A stretch of 64,000 bases of DNA from Microbacterium sp. 1.5R (GTDB lineage Bacteria > Actinomycetota > Actinomycetes > Actinomycetales > Microbacteriaceae): contig NZ_VDRC01000001.1 in the NCBI RefSeq assembly GCF_007667425.1, positions 496,001 to 560,000 of the forward strand. Direction: 5' to 3'. The translations under genes were made by a program, and so were the position numbers. Positions 15,951 through 24,108 of the stretch are shown piece by piece; within the stretch, counting starts at the first letter, position 1, and each line of letters begins with the position of its first letter. The notes under the pieces are model-generated. The model was given only the letters and a program-made list of their open reading frames with translations. It had not been told where the DNA came from and made no database searches.

Positions 15951-17521
15951 CGACGACGTCACCGGCCGCCACGAGATCAGGCGGCGGCCTCCGAGTAGGA
16001 GTGCAGCGGTTCGGCACCTTCCTCTCGGGAATGGTCATGCCGAACATCGCGGCATTCATCGCCTGGGGTTTCATCACAGCCCTCTTCATCCCGGATGGCT
16101 GGCTGGGAAGCAACAGCCCCGTCGAGGCCTGGCAATGGGCCGACTCGGCGATCCTCGGCGGAGGTGAGATCGACGGAGTGACCTTCCCCGGTCTCGTCAG
16201 CCCGATCATCACGTACCTGCTGCCGACTCTCATCGCCTTCACCGGTGGTCGCATGGTCCACGGTCACCGCGGCGGCGTGGTCGGCGCGGTCGCCGCCTTC
16301 GGCGTCATCAGCGGTGCGTCCGGCACGGTCATGTTCCTCGGCGCGATGATCGCCGGACCCCTCACGGCCCTCATCCTCAAGTGGGTGGAGAAGCCGTGGC
16401 AGGGCAAGATCAAGCCCGGCTTCGAGATGCTGGTCGACAACTTCTCCGCCGGCTTCGTGGCATTCTTCATGGCTCTGGCCTCGTTCTTCTGGCTCGCGCC
16501 GATCATGCGCTGGCTCACGGACCTCCTCGGTGGAGCCGTCGGCTGGCTCGTCGAGACCGGGCTGCTGCCCCTCGCGAGCATCATCGTGGAGCCGGCGAAG
16601 GTCCTGTTCCTCAACAACGCCATCAACCACGGCGTCTTCACCCCGCTCGGTACCGAGCAGGTGCAGGAGACGGGACGCAGCCTGCTGTTCCTCGTCGAGG
16701 CCAACCCCGGCCCCGGTGCCGGCATGCTCCTCGCCCTCGCCGTCTTCGGCGTCGGCGTCGCGAGGGCCACTGCCCCGGGAGCGTTCCTCATCCAGTTCCT
16801 CGGCGGCATCCACGAGGTCTACTTCCCGTACGTCCTGGCGAAGCCGCTGCTGATCCTCGGTCTCGTGGCCGGTGGCGCGACCGGCGTCCTCACGAACGTC
16901 ATCTTCCAGTCGGGTCTGGTCGCTCCGGCCGCTCCCGGGTCGATCTTCGCGGTCCTGATCCAGACGGCTCCGGGCAGCCACATCGGCGTGATCCTGTCGG
17001 TGCTGCTGTCCGCGGCGGTCACCTTCGCGATCTCGATGCCGATCCTGCTCGCTTCGCGCAAGCGCGATCTGGCCGCCGAGGCGGCGAACGGCGACCCGCT
17101 CGCCGCAGCCATCGCGAAGACCGAGGCGAACAAGGGCAAGTCGTCCAGCACTCTCTCCAACCTCGCGGCAGCCGCCGGCACTGGCACAGCGACCGCCACG
17201 ACCGGCACGGCCGTCGCCACGACGCCGATCCAGAACGTCGTGTTCGCCTGCGACGCCGGCATGGGATCGTCGGCGATGGGCGCGAGCGTCCTGCGCAACA
17301 AGTTCAAGAAGGCGGGCATCGACGGGGTCACGGTCACCAACCAGGCGATCGCGAACCTCGACGGCACCGCCGACCTCGTGATCACGCAGCAGCAGCTCAC
17401 CGACCGCGCGAAGGCGCAGTCGCCGAACTCGGTGCACGTGTCCGTGGACAACTTCATGAACGCGCCGCAGTATGAAGAAGTCGTCGAGATGGTGCGCGAG
17501 CAGCGCGAATCCGGCGAATGA
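15947..17521 (+). CDS. mtlA: Mannitol-specific PTS permease, EIICB
   Basis: Membrane transporter that imports and phosphorylates mannitol. The first 370 or so residues are the EIIC domain with about eight membrane segments and motifs typical of MtlA (GRMVHGHRGGVVGA, NNAINHGVFTPLG, GGIHEVYFPYVL). A low-complexity Ala/Thr linker follows, then an EIIB domain with the phosphorylatable Cys in VVFACDAGMGSSAMG. The EIIA domain found in the E. coli protein is absent and is encoded separately at 17595. 524 aa. The start overlaps the ptsI stop (ATGA). Confidence 0.94.
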   Translation: MTTTSPAATRSGGGLRVGVQRFGTFLSGMVMPNIAAFIAWGFITALFIPDGWLGSNSPVEAWQWADSAILGGGEIDGVTFPGLVSPIITYLLPTLIAFTGGRMVHGHRGGVVGAVAAFGVISGASGTVMFLGAMIAGPLTALILKWVEKPWQGKIKPGFEMLVDNFSAGFVAFFMALASFFWLAPIMRWLTDLLGGAVGWLVETGLLPLASIIVEPAKVLFLNNAINHGVFTPLGTEQVQETGRSLLFLVEANPGPGAGMLLALAVFGVGVARATAPGAFLIQFLGGIHEVYFPYVLAKPLLILGLVAGGATGVLTNVIFQSGLVAPAAPGSIFAVLIQTAPGSHIGVILSVLLSAAVTFAISMPILLASRKRDLAAEAANGDPLAAAIAKTEANKGKSSSTLSNLAAAAGTGTATATTGTAVATTPIQNVVFACDAGMGSSAMGASVLRNKFKKAGIDGVTVTNQAIANLDGTADLVITQQQLTDRAKAQSPNSVHVSVDNFMNAPQYEEVVEMVREQRESGE

Positions 17522-17527
17522 CAGACC

Positions 17528-17561
17528 GGGCGGGGCGGGTGCCACGGCATCCGCCCCGCCC
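17528..17561 (+). terminator. GC hairpin between the EIICB and EIIA genes
   Basis: An 11-bp stem, GGGCGGGGCGG at 17528-17538 with its complement at 17551-17561, around a 12-nt loop, in the only real gap (73 bp) of the operon. It may partly terminate or protect the upstream mRNA. Confidence 0.5.
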
Positions 17562-17594
17562 CCAATTCCGCAGAATCCTCGGAAAGGAAACACC

Positions 17595-18029
17595 ATGAGC
17601 GTTCTCACCCTCGGCCAGGTCCGCATCCACTCCGGCTCCAGCACTCAGGAGGCCGCGCTGCAAGAGGCCACCGACATCCTCGTCACCGCGGGAGCCGTCA
17701 CCCCCGCGTATGTCGACGCGATGCGTCAGCGCGAGGAGACGGTGTCGACGTACATGGGCAACGGCCTCGCCATTCCGCACGGGACGAACGAGACCAAGGA
17801 TGCGATCCTCGGCTCCGCGCTGTCGGTCGTGCGCTACGACGGCGGCGTCGACTGGGCGGGCGAGCAGGCGACGTTCGTGGTCGGCATCGCCGGCAAGGGC
17901 GACGAGCACCTGGAGATCCTGTCGCAGATCGCGATCCTCTTCTCCGATGAGGACGACGTCGAGAAGCTCAATGCCGCACAGACCCCCGACGAGCTGTTCG
18001 CCCTGCTCTCGGCCGTCAACGAGTCATGA
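17595..18029 (+). CDS. mtlF: Mannitol-specific PTS EIIA
   Basis: A 144-residue EIIA of the mannitol/fructose family that passes phosphate from HPr to the EIIB domain of MtlA. Active-site His62 lies in MGNGLAIPHGTNETKD. A good ribosome site (GGAAAGG) precedes the ATG at 17595; the frame is open further upstream across the hairpin, but that part is not protein-like. Its stop overlaps the start of mtlD. Confidence 0.94.
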   Translation: MSVLTLGQVRIHSGSSTQEAALQEATDILVTAGAVTPAYVDAMRQREETVSTYMGNGLAIPHGTNETKDAILGSALSVVRYDGGVDWAGEQATFVVGIAGKGDEHLEILSQIAILFSDEDDVEKLNAAQTPDELFALLSAVNES

Positions 18030-19198
18030 GCGACCGTTCCTTGAAGGCCGTCCACTTCGGTGCGGGGAACATCGGCCGCGGATTCGTGGGCCTGCTGCTG
18101 AACGAGGGCGGCTATGAGGTCGTCTTCTCCGACGTCGCCGACGCACTCGTCGACGCGATCAACGCCGCGGACTCCTACACCGTTCACGAGGCGGGACCCG
18201 GCGGAACAGACCACGTCGTGACCGGCTTCCGCGCCGTGAACAGCAAGAACGACCCCGAGGGGGCCGCCGACGAGGTCGCCACGGCAGACGTCGTCACCAC
18301 GGCCGTGGGGCCGACCGTTCTGCGGTTCGTCGCTCCGACGATCGTGGCAGGGCTCGCCCGTCGCTCCCCCGATGCCGCTCCGCTGCAGGTCATGGCCTGC
18401 GAGAACGCCATCGGTGCGACCGACACCCTCCGCGCCGAGGTCGAGAAGGCCGCGGGGGCGGATGCCGCTGAGCTGCTCTCCCGCGCGGTCTTCGCCAACA
18501 CCGCGGTCGACCGCATCGTCCCCGGCCAGCCCGCGGACGGCGGCGTCGACGTCACGGTCGAGCCGTACTTCGAGTGGGCCATCGAGTCCGGCACGTTCGG
18601 CGCAGATCTCCCGAACATCCCGGGAGCGCACTTCGTCGACGACCTCGCGCCGTACATCGAACGCAAGCTCTTCACGGTGAACACGGGCCACGCAGCCACC
18701 GCGTACTTCGGTGCCCGCGCCGGCATCGAGCGCATCTCGGACGCCCTCGACGATCCCGACATCGCCGCCCGCGTGTCGGCGGCGCTCGAGGAGACCTCCG
18801 CCGTCCTGGTCGCCCAGCACGGACTCGACCCGGCTGAGCTCGCGGACTATCGCGCGACGATCCTGCAGCGGTTCCGCAACCCGTCGCTCGTCGACACCGT
18901 CCAGCGAGTGGGACGCCAGCCCCTGCGGAAGATCTCGCGCCACGAGCGGTTCATCGGCCCAGCCGCCATGGCCGCGGAGCGGGGTCTGCCGACGATCGCC
19001 CTGGTCGGCGCGGTGACGGCCGCGCTCGAGTTCGAAGACGCCGACGACGAGCAGGCCGCCGAGCTGCAGCAGCTGCTGCGCACGGAGGATGCCGAGGCCT
19101 TCACGGTGCGCACGACCGGCCTCGACCCGGAGCATCCGCTGTTCCCGTCCGTGCGCGACGCCGTCGCGTCGCGTCAGACGGCGCTGCGCGCCTCCTGA
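18026..19198 (+). CDS. mtlD: Mannitol-1-phosphate 5-dehydrogenase
   Basis: Oxidises the mannitol-1-phosphate delivered by the PTS to fructose-6-phosphate with NAD. The 390-residue protein starts with an NAD-binding VHFGAGNIGRGFVG and has the long-chain mannitol dehydrogenase features: ACENAIGATDTLR, FANTAVDRIVPGQ, the catalytic Lys in ERKLFTVNTGHA, and ISRHERFIGPA. It is the last gene of the operon, with a 4-nt overlap with mtlF, and is followed by a terminator. Confidence 0.95.
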   Translation: MSDRSLKAVHFGAGNIGRGFVGLLLNEGGYEVVFSDVADALVDAINAADSYTVHEAGPGGTDHVVTGFRAVNSKNDPEGAADEVATADVVTTAVGPTVLRFVAPTIVAGLARRSPDAAPLQVMACENAIGATDTLRAEVEKAAGADAAELLSRAVFANTAVDRIVPGQPADGGVDVTVEPYFEWAIESGTFGADLPNIPGAHFVDDLAPYIERKLFTVNTGHAATAYFGARAGIERISDALDDPDIAARVSAALEETSAVLVAQHGLDPAELADYRATILQRFRNPSLVDTVQRVGRQPLRKISRHERFIGPAAMAAERGLPTIALVGAVTAALEFEDADDEQAAELQQLLRTEDAEAFTVRTTGLDPEHPLFPSVRDAVASRQTALRAS

Positions 19199-19220
19199 CC
19201 CGCCGATCATCCAGAGCCAC

Positions 19221-19248
19221 GCCCCCTGCCGCCCGATCGGCAGGGGGC
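19221..19248 (+). terminator. Terminator of the mannitol operon
   Basis: A perfect 10-bp stem (GCCCCCTGCC at 19221-19230 with its complement at 19239-19248) around an 8-nt loop, followed by GTTCTGC. It lies 22 bp after mtlD. Confidence 0.7.
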
Positions 19249-19307
19249 GTTCTGCATCCCGCGCCCGGGGTGCGCCGCGGCCGCTCGGGCTCCGCCATGG
19301 GAGGACG

Positions 19308-19313
19308 TACGGT
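19308..19313 (+). promoter_or_regulatory. -10 element, leaderless start of the hydrolase gene
   Basis: TACGGT ends 6 nt before the GTG at 19320. Confidence 0.45.
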
Positions 19314-19319
19314 TGAACT

Positions 19320-20066
19320 GTGCAGAAGAAGCGTCGTCGTGTCCTGAGGTCCATCGGGTGGGGCACTCTGGCTGTCATCGTCCTCGCCGCAGCGGGCATC
19401 GTCGTGTGGAGTCAGGTCGGTGTCATGGGCGCCGAGCCGGAGCCGCTCGCCGAGGTCCGCGCCAACAGCGCGATCGCGGTGGACGACGCCCCGCAGGGCA
19501 TCGTCATGACGCCCTCCGACGGAGAGTCCGACCTCGGCCTGGTCTTCGTACCAGGCGCGAAGGTCGACCCCTGGGCGTACGCTCCGATCCTCCAGGACCT
19601 CGCCGAGGATGGCGTCACCGTCGTCATCACGCGCCCGTGGCTGAACCTCGCGTTCTTCGACCTCCGTGGACTCGACGCCTTCACCTCTGCTGCTCCCGAC
19701 ATCGACGACTGGACCGTCGGCGGGCACTCGCTCGGGGGCGTCCGCGCATGTCAGCTCGCGACGGATGCCGAGGCGCTCGTCCTGTTCGGCTCGTACTGCG
19801 CCGGTGACGTGTCGGCATCCGACCTCCGGGTGCTGAGCGTCTCGGGAAGCGAAGACGGCCTGTCGACGCCCGCGAAGATCGAGGACGCCCGGCATCTGCT
19901 GCCCGCCGACGCCGAGATGATCGAGATCGCCGGCGCCTCGCACGCGTCGTTCGGCGATTACGGCCCGCAGGCGGGCGACGGCACGCCGACGATCTCAGAC
20001 GAGGAGATGCACGCCCAGGTCTCCGCGATCCTCCGGACGTTCTTCGCCGCGCTGCCCGCGGAATGA
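19320..20066 (+). CDS. Membrane-anchored alpha/beta hydrolase
   Basis: A 248-residue protein with a basic N-terminus and one membrane anchor (about residues 11-33), so the catalytic domain should lie outside. The nucleophile elbow is GGHSLGG, with Ser near residue 142, and a candidate catalytic His lies in GASHASFGDYG. LGLVFVPGAKVDPWAY and VITRPWLNLAFF form the core strands. It belongs to a family of short actinobacterial alpha/beta hydrolases of unknown substrate; esterase activity is plausible. It starts at a GTG with a -10 6 nt upstream and is convergent with the deacetylase gene. Confidence 0.75.
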   Translation: MQKKRRRVLRSIGWGTLAVIVLAAAGIVVWSQVGVMGAEPEPLAEVRANSAIAVDDAPQGIVMTPSDGESDLGLVFVPGAKVDPWAYAPILQDLAEDGVTVVITRPWLNLAFFDLRGLDAFTSAAPDIDDWTVGGHSLGGVRACQLATDAEALVLFGSYCAGDVSASDLRVLSVSGSEDGLSTPAKIEDARHLLPADAEMIEIAGASHASFGDYGPQAGDGTPTISDEEMHAQVSAILRTFFAALPAE

Positions 20067-20088
20067 CGCGGGCAGGAGCGTCCTGCCG

Positions 20089-21195
20089 TCAACCGATCCG
20101 CTTGATCAGCGCCTCGAGCCCCATGCCGTAGTCGATGCGCACAACCGGCAGCGCGAGCTTGTCGGTGCCGATCGTCACGTAGCCGGGCTCGATCGTCCTC
20201 GCCATGTCGAAGCCGGCCATCGCGACGCCCTGCTTGGCCGTGTCGTTGTAGTGACCGAAGGGGTAGGCCATGACCTCGCGCACTCCCAGGATGTCGCCGG
20301 ACGCGTTCATGTCTGCCGCGATCTCGTCGGCCGTCCAGTTGACCATGCGGCCCTTGCCGTTCTCACCCGCCTGATGCATGTCGTTGGTGTGCGAGCGGCG
20401 CAGCACGAACATCGACGGCGCGGGGTCCTGCCGATCGGCGGTGATCATGAACGACGTCGACAGGAGCCTGTGCTCGTCGATCACGGGGACCGCGAGGTCG
20501 AACCAGCTCTGATCCGCGTCGTCGTCGGTGATGATGACCGAGTGCGCGGGGAGGAACAACCGCCCGTCGATGAAGGCGCTCAGCTCATCCCAGGTCGGGA
20601 GGTAGAAGCCCGTGGTCGCGATGTGGTTCATCTGCGCCTCGAAGTCACCGATGTAGGCGTAGTTGCCGCGCAGCCACCCCGACTCCCCATCGGGGTTCGA
20701 CGTGAACTGGTGGTACATGAGGATCGGGATCTGCGCGTTCTCCGCCGCGTTCGCCTCGGGGGTCGTCCATCCGGCGAAGAGCTCGACCTGCTGGTCGACG
20801 CACACGACGGGATCGGCGCCGTTGACGCGCACGGCGGCCGACAGCGCCGCGGCGTCCGCCGCTGTCGGGTACCACCCCGCGAACACGCGCCCGTCCTGCG
20901 CGGGGATCGGCAGCCCCGCGTACAGGGCGTTCTGCCACTGCAGCACAGGGTCGACCGGAGCTCCGTCCCCGAGGAACGTGACCGCGCAGGCGAGCGGATC
21001 AGCGGCATCCGCCACGAGCTGTTGTGCGGCCGACAACGGCCTCTCGATCGGCTGCGCCTCGATGCGCGGAACCTCCACCTCCGGCGGACGGTTCATCGAG
21101 ACGAATGCGACAGCGCACGCTCCCGCGACGACCAGCACGGCGCTGATACCTATGACGACGCCGATGCGGCGCCTCTTCTTCCCCCCGGAAGCCAT
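20089..21195 (-). CDS. Polysaccharide deacetylase family protein, extracytoplasmic
   Basis: A 368-residue protein with a basic N-terminus and a membrane segment (about 11-33), then a NodB-like domain from about residue 165: PILMYHQF, ITDDDADQSWFDL, HTNDMH and MAYPFGHYND. These match the NodB motifs only loosely; the canonical TFDDG is ITDDDAD and the H(S/T)xxH motif has one extra residue. It may remove acetyl groups from cell-wall or capsular sugars, but altered specificity or loss of activity is possible. Residues 40-160 are not recognised. Confidence 0.72.
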   Translation of the reverse strand: MASGGKKRRRIGVVIGISAVLVVAGACAVAFVSMNRPPEVEVPRIEAQPIERPLSAAQQLVADAADPLACAVTFLGDGAPVDPVLQWQNALYAGLPIPAQDGRVFAGWYPTAADAAALSAAVRVNGADPVVCVDQQVELFAGWTTPEANAAENAQIPILMYHQFTSNPDGESGWLRGNYAYIGDFEAQMNHIATTGFYLPTWDELSAFIDGRLFLPAHSVIITDDDADQSWFDLAVPVIDEHRLLSTSFMITADRQDPAPSMFVLRRSHTNDMHQAGENGKGRMVNWTADEIAADMNASGDILGVREVMAYPFGHYNDTAKQGVAMAGFDMARTIEPGYVTIGTDKLALPVVRIDYGMGLEALIKRIG

Positions 21196-21213
21196 GACCC
21201 TTCTCCTCGCGGC

Positions 21214-22329
21214 TCAGCCGGAGAAGCCCTCGCTGATCATCTCCACGAGCTCTTCGCGCTCCTCGACCGGCAGGAAGGCGGCGGAGGCGGCGTTGAACTG
21301 GAAGGTCTCGAGGTCGTCGAGGTCGTATTCGAAGGCCTCGACGAGCAGCGCGAGCTCTCGTGTCAGGGAGGTGGCGCTCATGGTGCGGTTGTCGACGTTC
21401 ACAGTGACGGCGAACCCGAGCTGATAGAGAAGGTCGAACGGGTGGTCGGCGAGCGTCTTCCCCCACGCGGCGATCGCCCCGGTCTGCAGGTTCGACGACG
21501 GGGACAGTTCGAGAGGGATCTCCCTGTCGCGCACCCATCGGGCGAGGTCGCCGAACTGGACCTTCACCTCGTCGCCCTCCTCCGTGATGACCTGCAGGTC
21601 CTCCGCGATGCGGACGCCGTGCCCCAGGCGCAGGGCGCGCCCGTCGAGCAGGGCGGATCGGATCGACGCGAGCCCCGCAGCCTCCCCTGCATGCACGGTG
21701 ACGGGGAAGAAGTTGTCGGCGAGGTAGTCGAAGGCCGCGCGGTGGTTCGAGGGCGGGAAGCCGTCCTCCGGTCCCGCGATGTCGAAGCCCACGGCTCCCC
21801 GGCCACGGTACGAGACGGCCAGCTCGGCGATCTCGCGGGCACGGTCGGCGTGGCGCATCGCGGTGATCAGCTGACCGACGCGGATGCTGTGGCCGGCGCG
21901 ATCCGCGGCATCCTCGCCCTCCTCGATGCCCTGCTGCACGGCGTCGACCGCGTCGTCGAGGGAGAGCCCGCGGGTGAGATGCTGTTCCGGTGCCCAGCGC
22001 ACCTCGCCGTAGATGACGCCGTCCTTCGCCAGGTCCTGCACGAACTCCCTGGCGACGCGGGTCAGGCCCTCCTTCGTCTGCATCACGGCAGTCGCGAGAT
22101 CGAAGGTCTTGAGGTACTCGACGAGCGATCCGGAGTCGCTCTTCGACGCGAACCACTTCCCGAGCCTGCGCGGGTCGGACTCTGGCACGTCGATGCCGAT
22201 GCCGTCGGCGAGCTCGATGATCGTCGCCGGGCGCAGCGCGCCGTCGAGGTGGTCGTGCAGCGAGATCTTCGGCAGGGCGCGCAGAGACGCTCCCTGGATG
22301 GTGACGTCGCCGTTCGCATCGATCGACAT
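21214..22329 (-). CDS. add: Adenosine deaminase
   Basis: Converts adenosine or deoxyadenosine to inosine for salvage. The 371-residue TIM-barrel protein has the zinc and substrate motifs: SLHDHLDGAL near residue 20, VTVHAGEAAG, RLGHGVRI, LSPSSNLQTG and VNVDNRTMSAT with the catalytic Asp. The ATG at 22329 has a strong ribosome site (GAGGGGA) 6 nt upstream; the frame is open for 20 codons further, but without similarity. It sits last in the nucleoside cluster, 69 bp after deoA. Inosine would feed the nucleoside phosphorylase encoded at 8783. Confidence 0.93.
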   Translation of the reverse strand: MSIDANGDVTIQGASLRALPKISLHDHLDGALRPATIIELADGIGIDVPESDPRRLGKWFASKSDSGSLVEYLKTFDLATAVMQTKEGLTRVAREFVQDLAKDGVIYGEVRWAPEQHLTRGLSLDDAVDAVQQGIEEGEDAADRAGHSIRVGQLITAMRHADRAREIAELAVSYRGRGAVGFDIAGPEDGFPPSNHRAAFDYLADNFFPVTVHAGEAAGLASIRSALLDGRALRLGHGVRIAEDLQVITEEGDEVKVQFGDLARWVRDREIPLELSPSSNLQTGAIAAWGKTLADHPFDLLYQLGFAVTVNVDNRTMSATSLTRELALLVEAFEYDLDDLETFQFNAASAAFLPVEEREELVEMISEGFSG

Positions 22330-22398
22330 GTGTTTCCCCTCGGTCGCGGATCGGTCAATCCAGGGTAGCGCTCGGAGCGCTGCCCCCACGGACGGCGC

Positions 22399-23691
22399 TC
22401 AGGCTGTGATGCGCTCGCGCACGATCGGCCCCTGCTCCGGGGCGCCGTCGCCGATCGCCCACGACCCTTCAAGCGCCTCGAGCGCACGCGGGAAGCGCGC
22501 CTCGTCGGCGGCGGAGAGGGTGAACAGCGGCTGCCCTGCCGCCACCCGGTCGCCGGGCTTGGCGTGCAGGTCGATGCCCGCTTCGAAGATCACCGGGTCC
22601 TCGGCGCGCGCCCGTCCGGCGCCGAGACGCCAGGCGGCGATGCCGAAGGGCAGCGCGTCCATGCGGGAGACGATGCCGTCGGCGGGCGCGGTGATCACGT
22701 GCGTCTCGCGGGCGGTCGGGAGCTCGGCGTCGGGATCGCCGTCCTGCGCGCGGATCATCGCCTTCCAGCTGTCCATCGCGCGCCCGTCGTCGAGGGCGGC
22801 CTCGACGTCGGCATCCGGCTGTCCGGCGAGCGCGAGCATCTCGCGCGCCAGGGCGACCGTGAGCTCGCGCACGTCCGCGGGCCCACCGCCGGCGAGCACC
22901 TCGACCGACTCGCGCACCTCGTTGGCGTTGCCGATCGCGAATCCGAGAGGCACGTTCATGTCGGTGAGCAGGGCCGTCGTCGCGACCCCCGAATCGGTAC
23001 CGAGCGCGACCATCGTGCGGGCGAGCTCGCGGGCCCGGTCGATGTCCTGCATGAACGCCCCTGAGCCGAACTTCACGTCGAGCACGAGTGCGTCGGTGCC
23101 CTCGGCGATCTTCTTCGACATGATGCTGGAGGCGATGAGCGGGATGGCCTCGACGGTCCCCGTCACGTCGCGCAGCGCGTAGAGCTTCTTGTCGGCGGGG
23201 GCGAGGCCGGATCCCGCGGCGCAGATCACCGCGCCCACGTCGCTCTGCATCTGCGCGAACATCTCGTCGTTGCTCAGCGCCGCACGCCAGCCCGGGATCG
23301 ACTCGAGCTTGTCGAGCGTGCCGCCGGTGTGACCGAGGCCGCGACCGGAGAGCTGCGGCACCGCCACGCCGAACACGGCGACGAGGGGTGCGAGCGGCAG
23401 GGTGATCTTGTCACCCACACCGCCCGTGGAGTGCTTGTCGACCGTCTTCTTGCCGAGCGACGCGAAGCTCATCCGCTCGCCGGTCGAGATCATCGCATCC
23501 GTGAGGACGCGAATCTCGTCGCGCTGCATGCCGCGCTGGAACACGGCCATCGCGAACGAGGCCATCTGCGCATCGGAGACGTATCCGCGGGTGTAGGCGT
23601 CGACCATCCAGCGCAAAGCCGGCTCGGACACCGCTCCCCCGTCGCGCTTCGCGCGGATCACGTCGACGGCGTCGTAGGGCTCAACGCTCAT
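22399..23691 (-). CDS. deoA: Thymidine phosphorylase
   Basis: Cleaves thymidine, and probably deoxyuridine and uridine, with phosphate to base and sugar-1-phosphate. The 430-residue protein shows the family's phosphate-binding KHSTGGVGDKITLPLAP, SGRGLGHTGGTLDKLESIPG and LVLDVKFGSGAFM, and a C-terminal domain with the usual alpha/beta hammerhead. The start overlaps the cdd stop (ATGA), so deamination of cytidine and cleavage of the resulting uridine are coupled in expression. Confidence 0.94.
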   Translation of the reverse strand: MSVEPYDAVDVIRAKRDGGAVSEPALRWMVDAYTRGYVSDAQMASFAMAVFQRGMQRDEIRVLTDAMISTGERMSFASLGKKTVDKHSTGGVGDKITLPLAPLVAVFGVAVPQLSGRGLGHTGGTLDKLESIPGWRAALSNDEMFAQMQSDVGAVICAAGSGLAPADKKLYALRDVTGTVEAIPLIASSIMSKKIAEGTDALVLDVKFGSGAFMQDIDRARELARTMVALGTDSGVATTALLTDMNVPLGFAIGNANEVRESVEVLAGGGPADVRELTVALAREMLALAGQPDADVEAALDDGRAMDSWKAMIRAQDGDPDAELPTARETHVITAPADGIVSRMDALPFGIAAWRLGAGRARAEDPVIFEAGIDLHAKPGDRVAAGQPLFTLSAADEARFPRALEALEGSWAIGDGAPEQGPIVRERITA

Positions 23692-24086
23692 CGGGCGTCC
23701 TCCAGGTCTCGGGGGCCGAACGCATCCGGCAGGACTTCGTCGATCGTGCGGATGCCGGAGACGGTCTCGAGCAGCATTCCCGGCATCGCGTGCTCGAACA
23801 GGAGCTGGCGGCACCGACCGCACGGCATGATGGTCTGCCCGTCGTTGTTGACGCACACGAAGGCGACGAGCTGGCCGCCGCCCGACATGTGCAGGTCGCC
23901 GACGAGCGCGCACTCCGCGCACAGAGTCACGCCGTACGAGGCGTTCTCGACGTTGCAGCCGGCGACGATGCGTCCGTCGCCGACGAGCGCAGCGGCACCC
24001 ACCTTGTAGCGGGAGTAGGGCGCGTACGCCTTCGTCATCGCATCGGTCGCAACCTGACGCAGTTCATCCCAGTCGATATCGGTCAT
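23688..24086 (-). CDS. cdd: Cytidine deaminase
   Basis: A 132-residue zinc enzyme that deaminates cytidine and deoxycytidine. Substrate loop GCNVENASYG; the zinc and catalytic site is TLCAECAL (Cys and the proton-shuttling Glu) and PCGRCRQ. The length fits the small tetrameric class. Ribosome site GAGGAG lies upstream of the ATG at 24086. It lies between the importer permease and deoA. Confidence 0.95.
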   Translation of the reverse strand: MTDIDWDELRQVATDAMTKAYAPYSRYKVGAAALVGDGRIVAGCNVENASYGVTLCAECALVGDLHMSGGGQLVAFVCVNNDGQTIMPCGRCRQLLFEHAMPGMLLETVSGIRTIDEVLPDAFGPRDLEDAR

Positions 24087-24108
24087 GTCTCTCTCGACTC
24101 CTCGGGTG

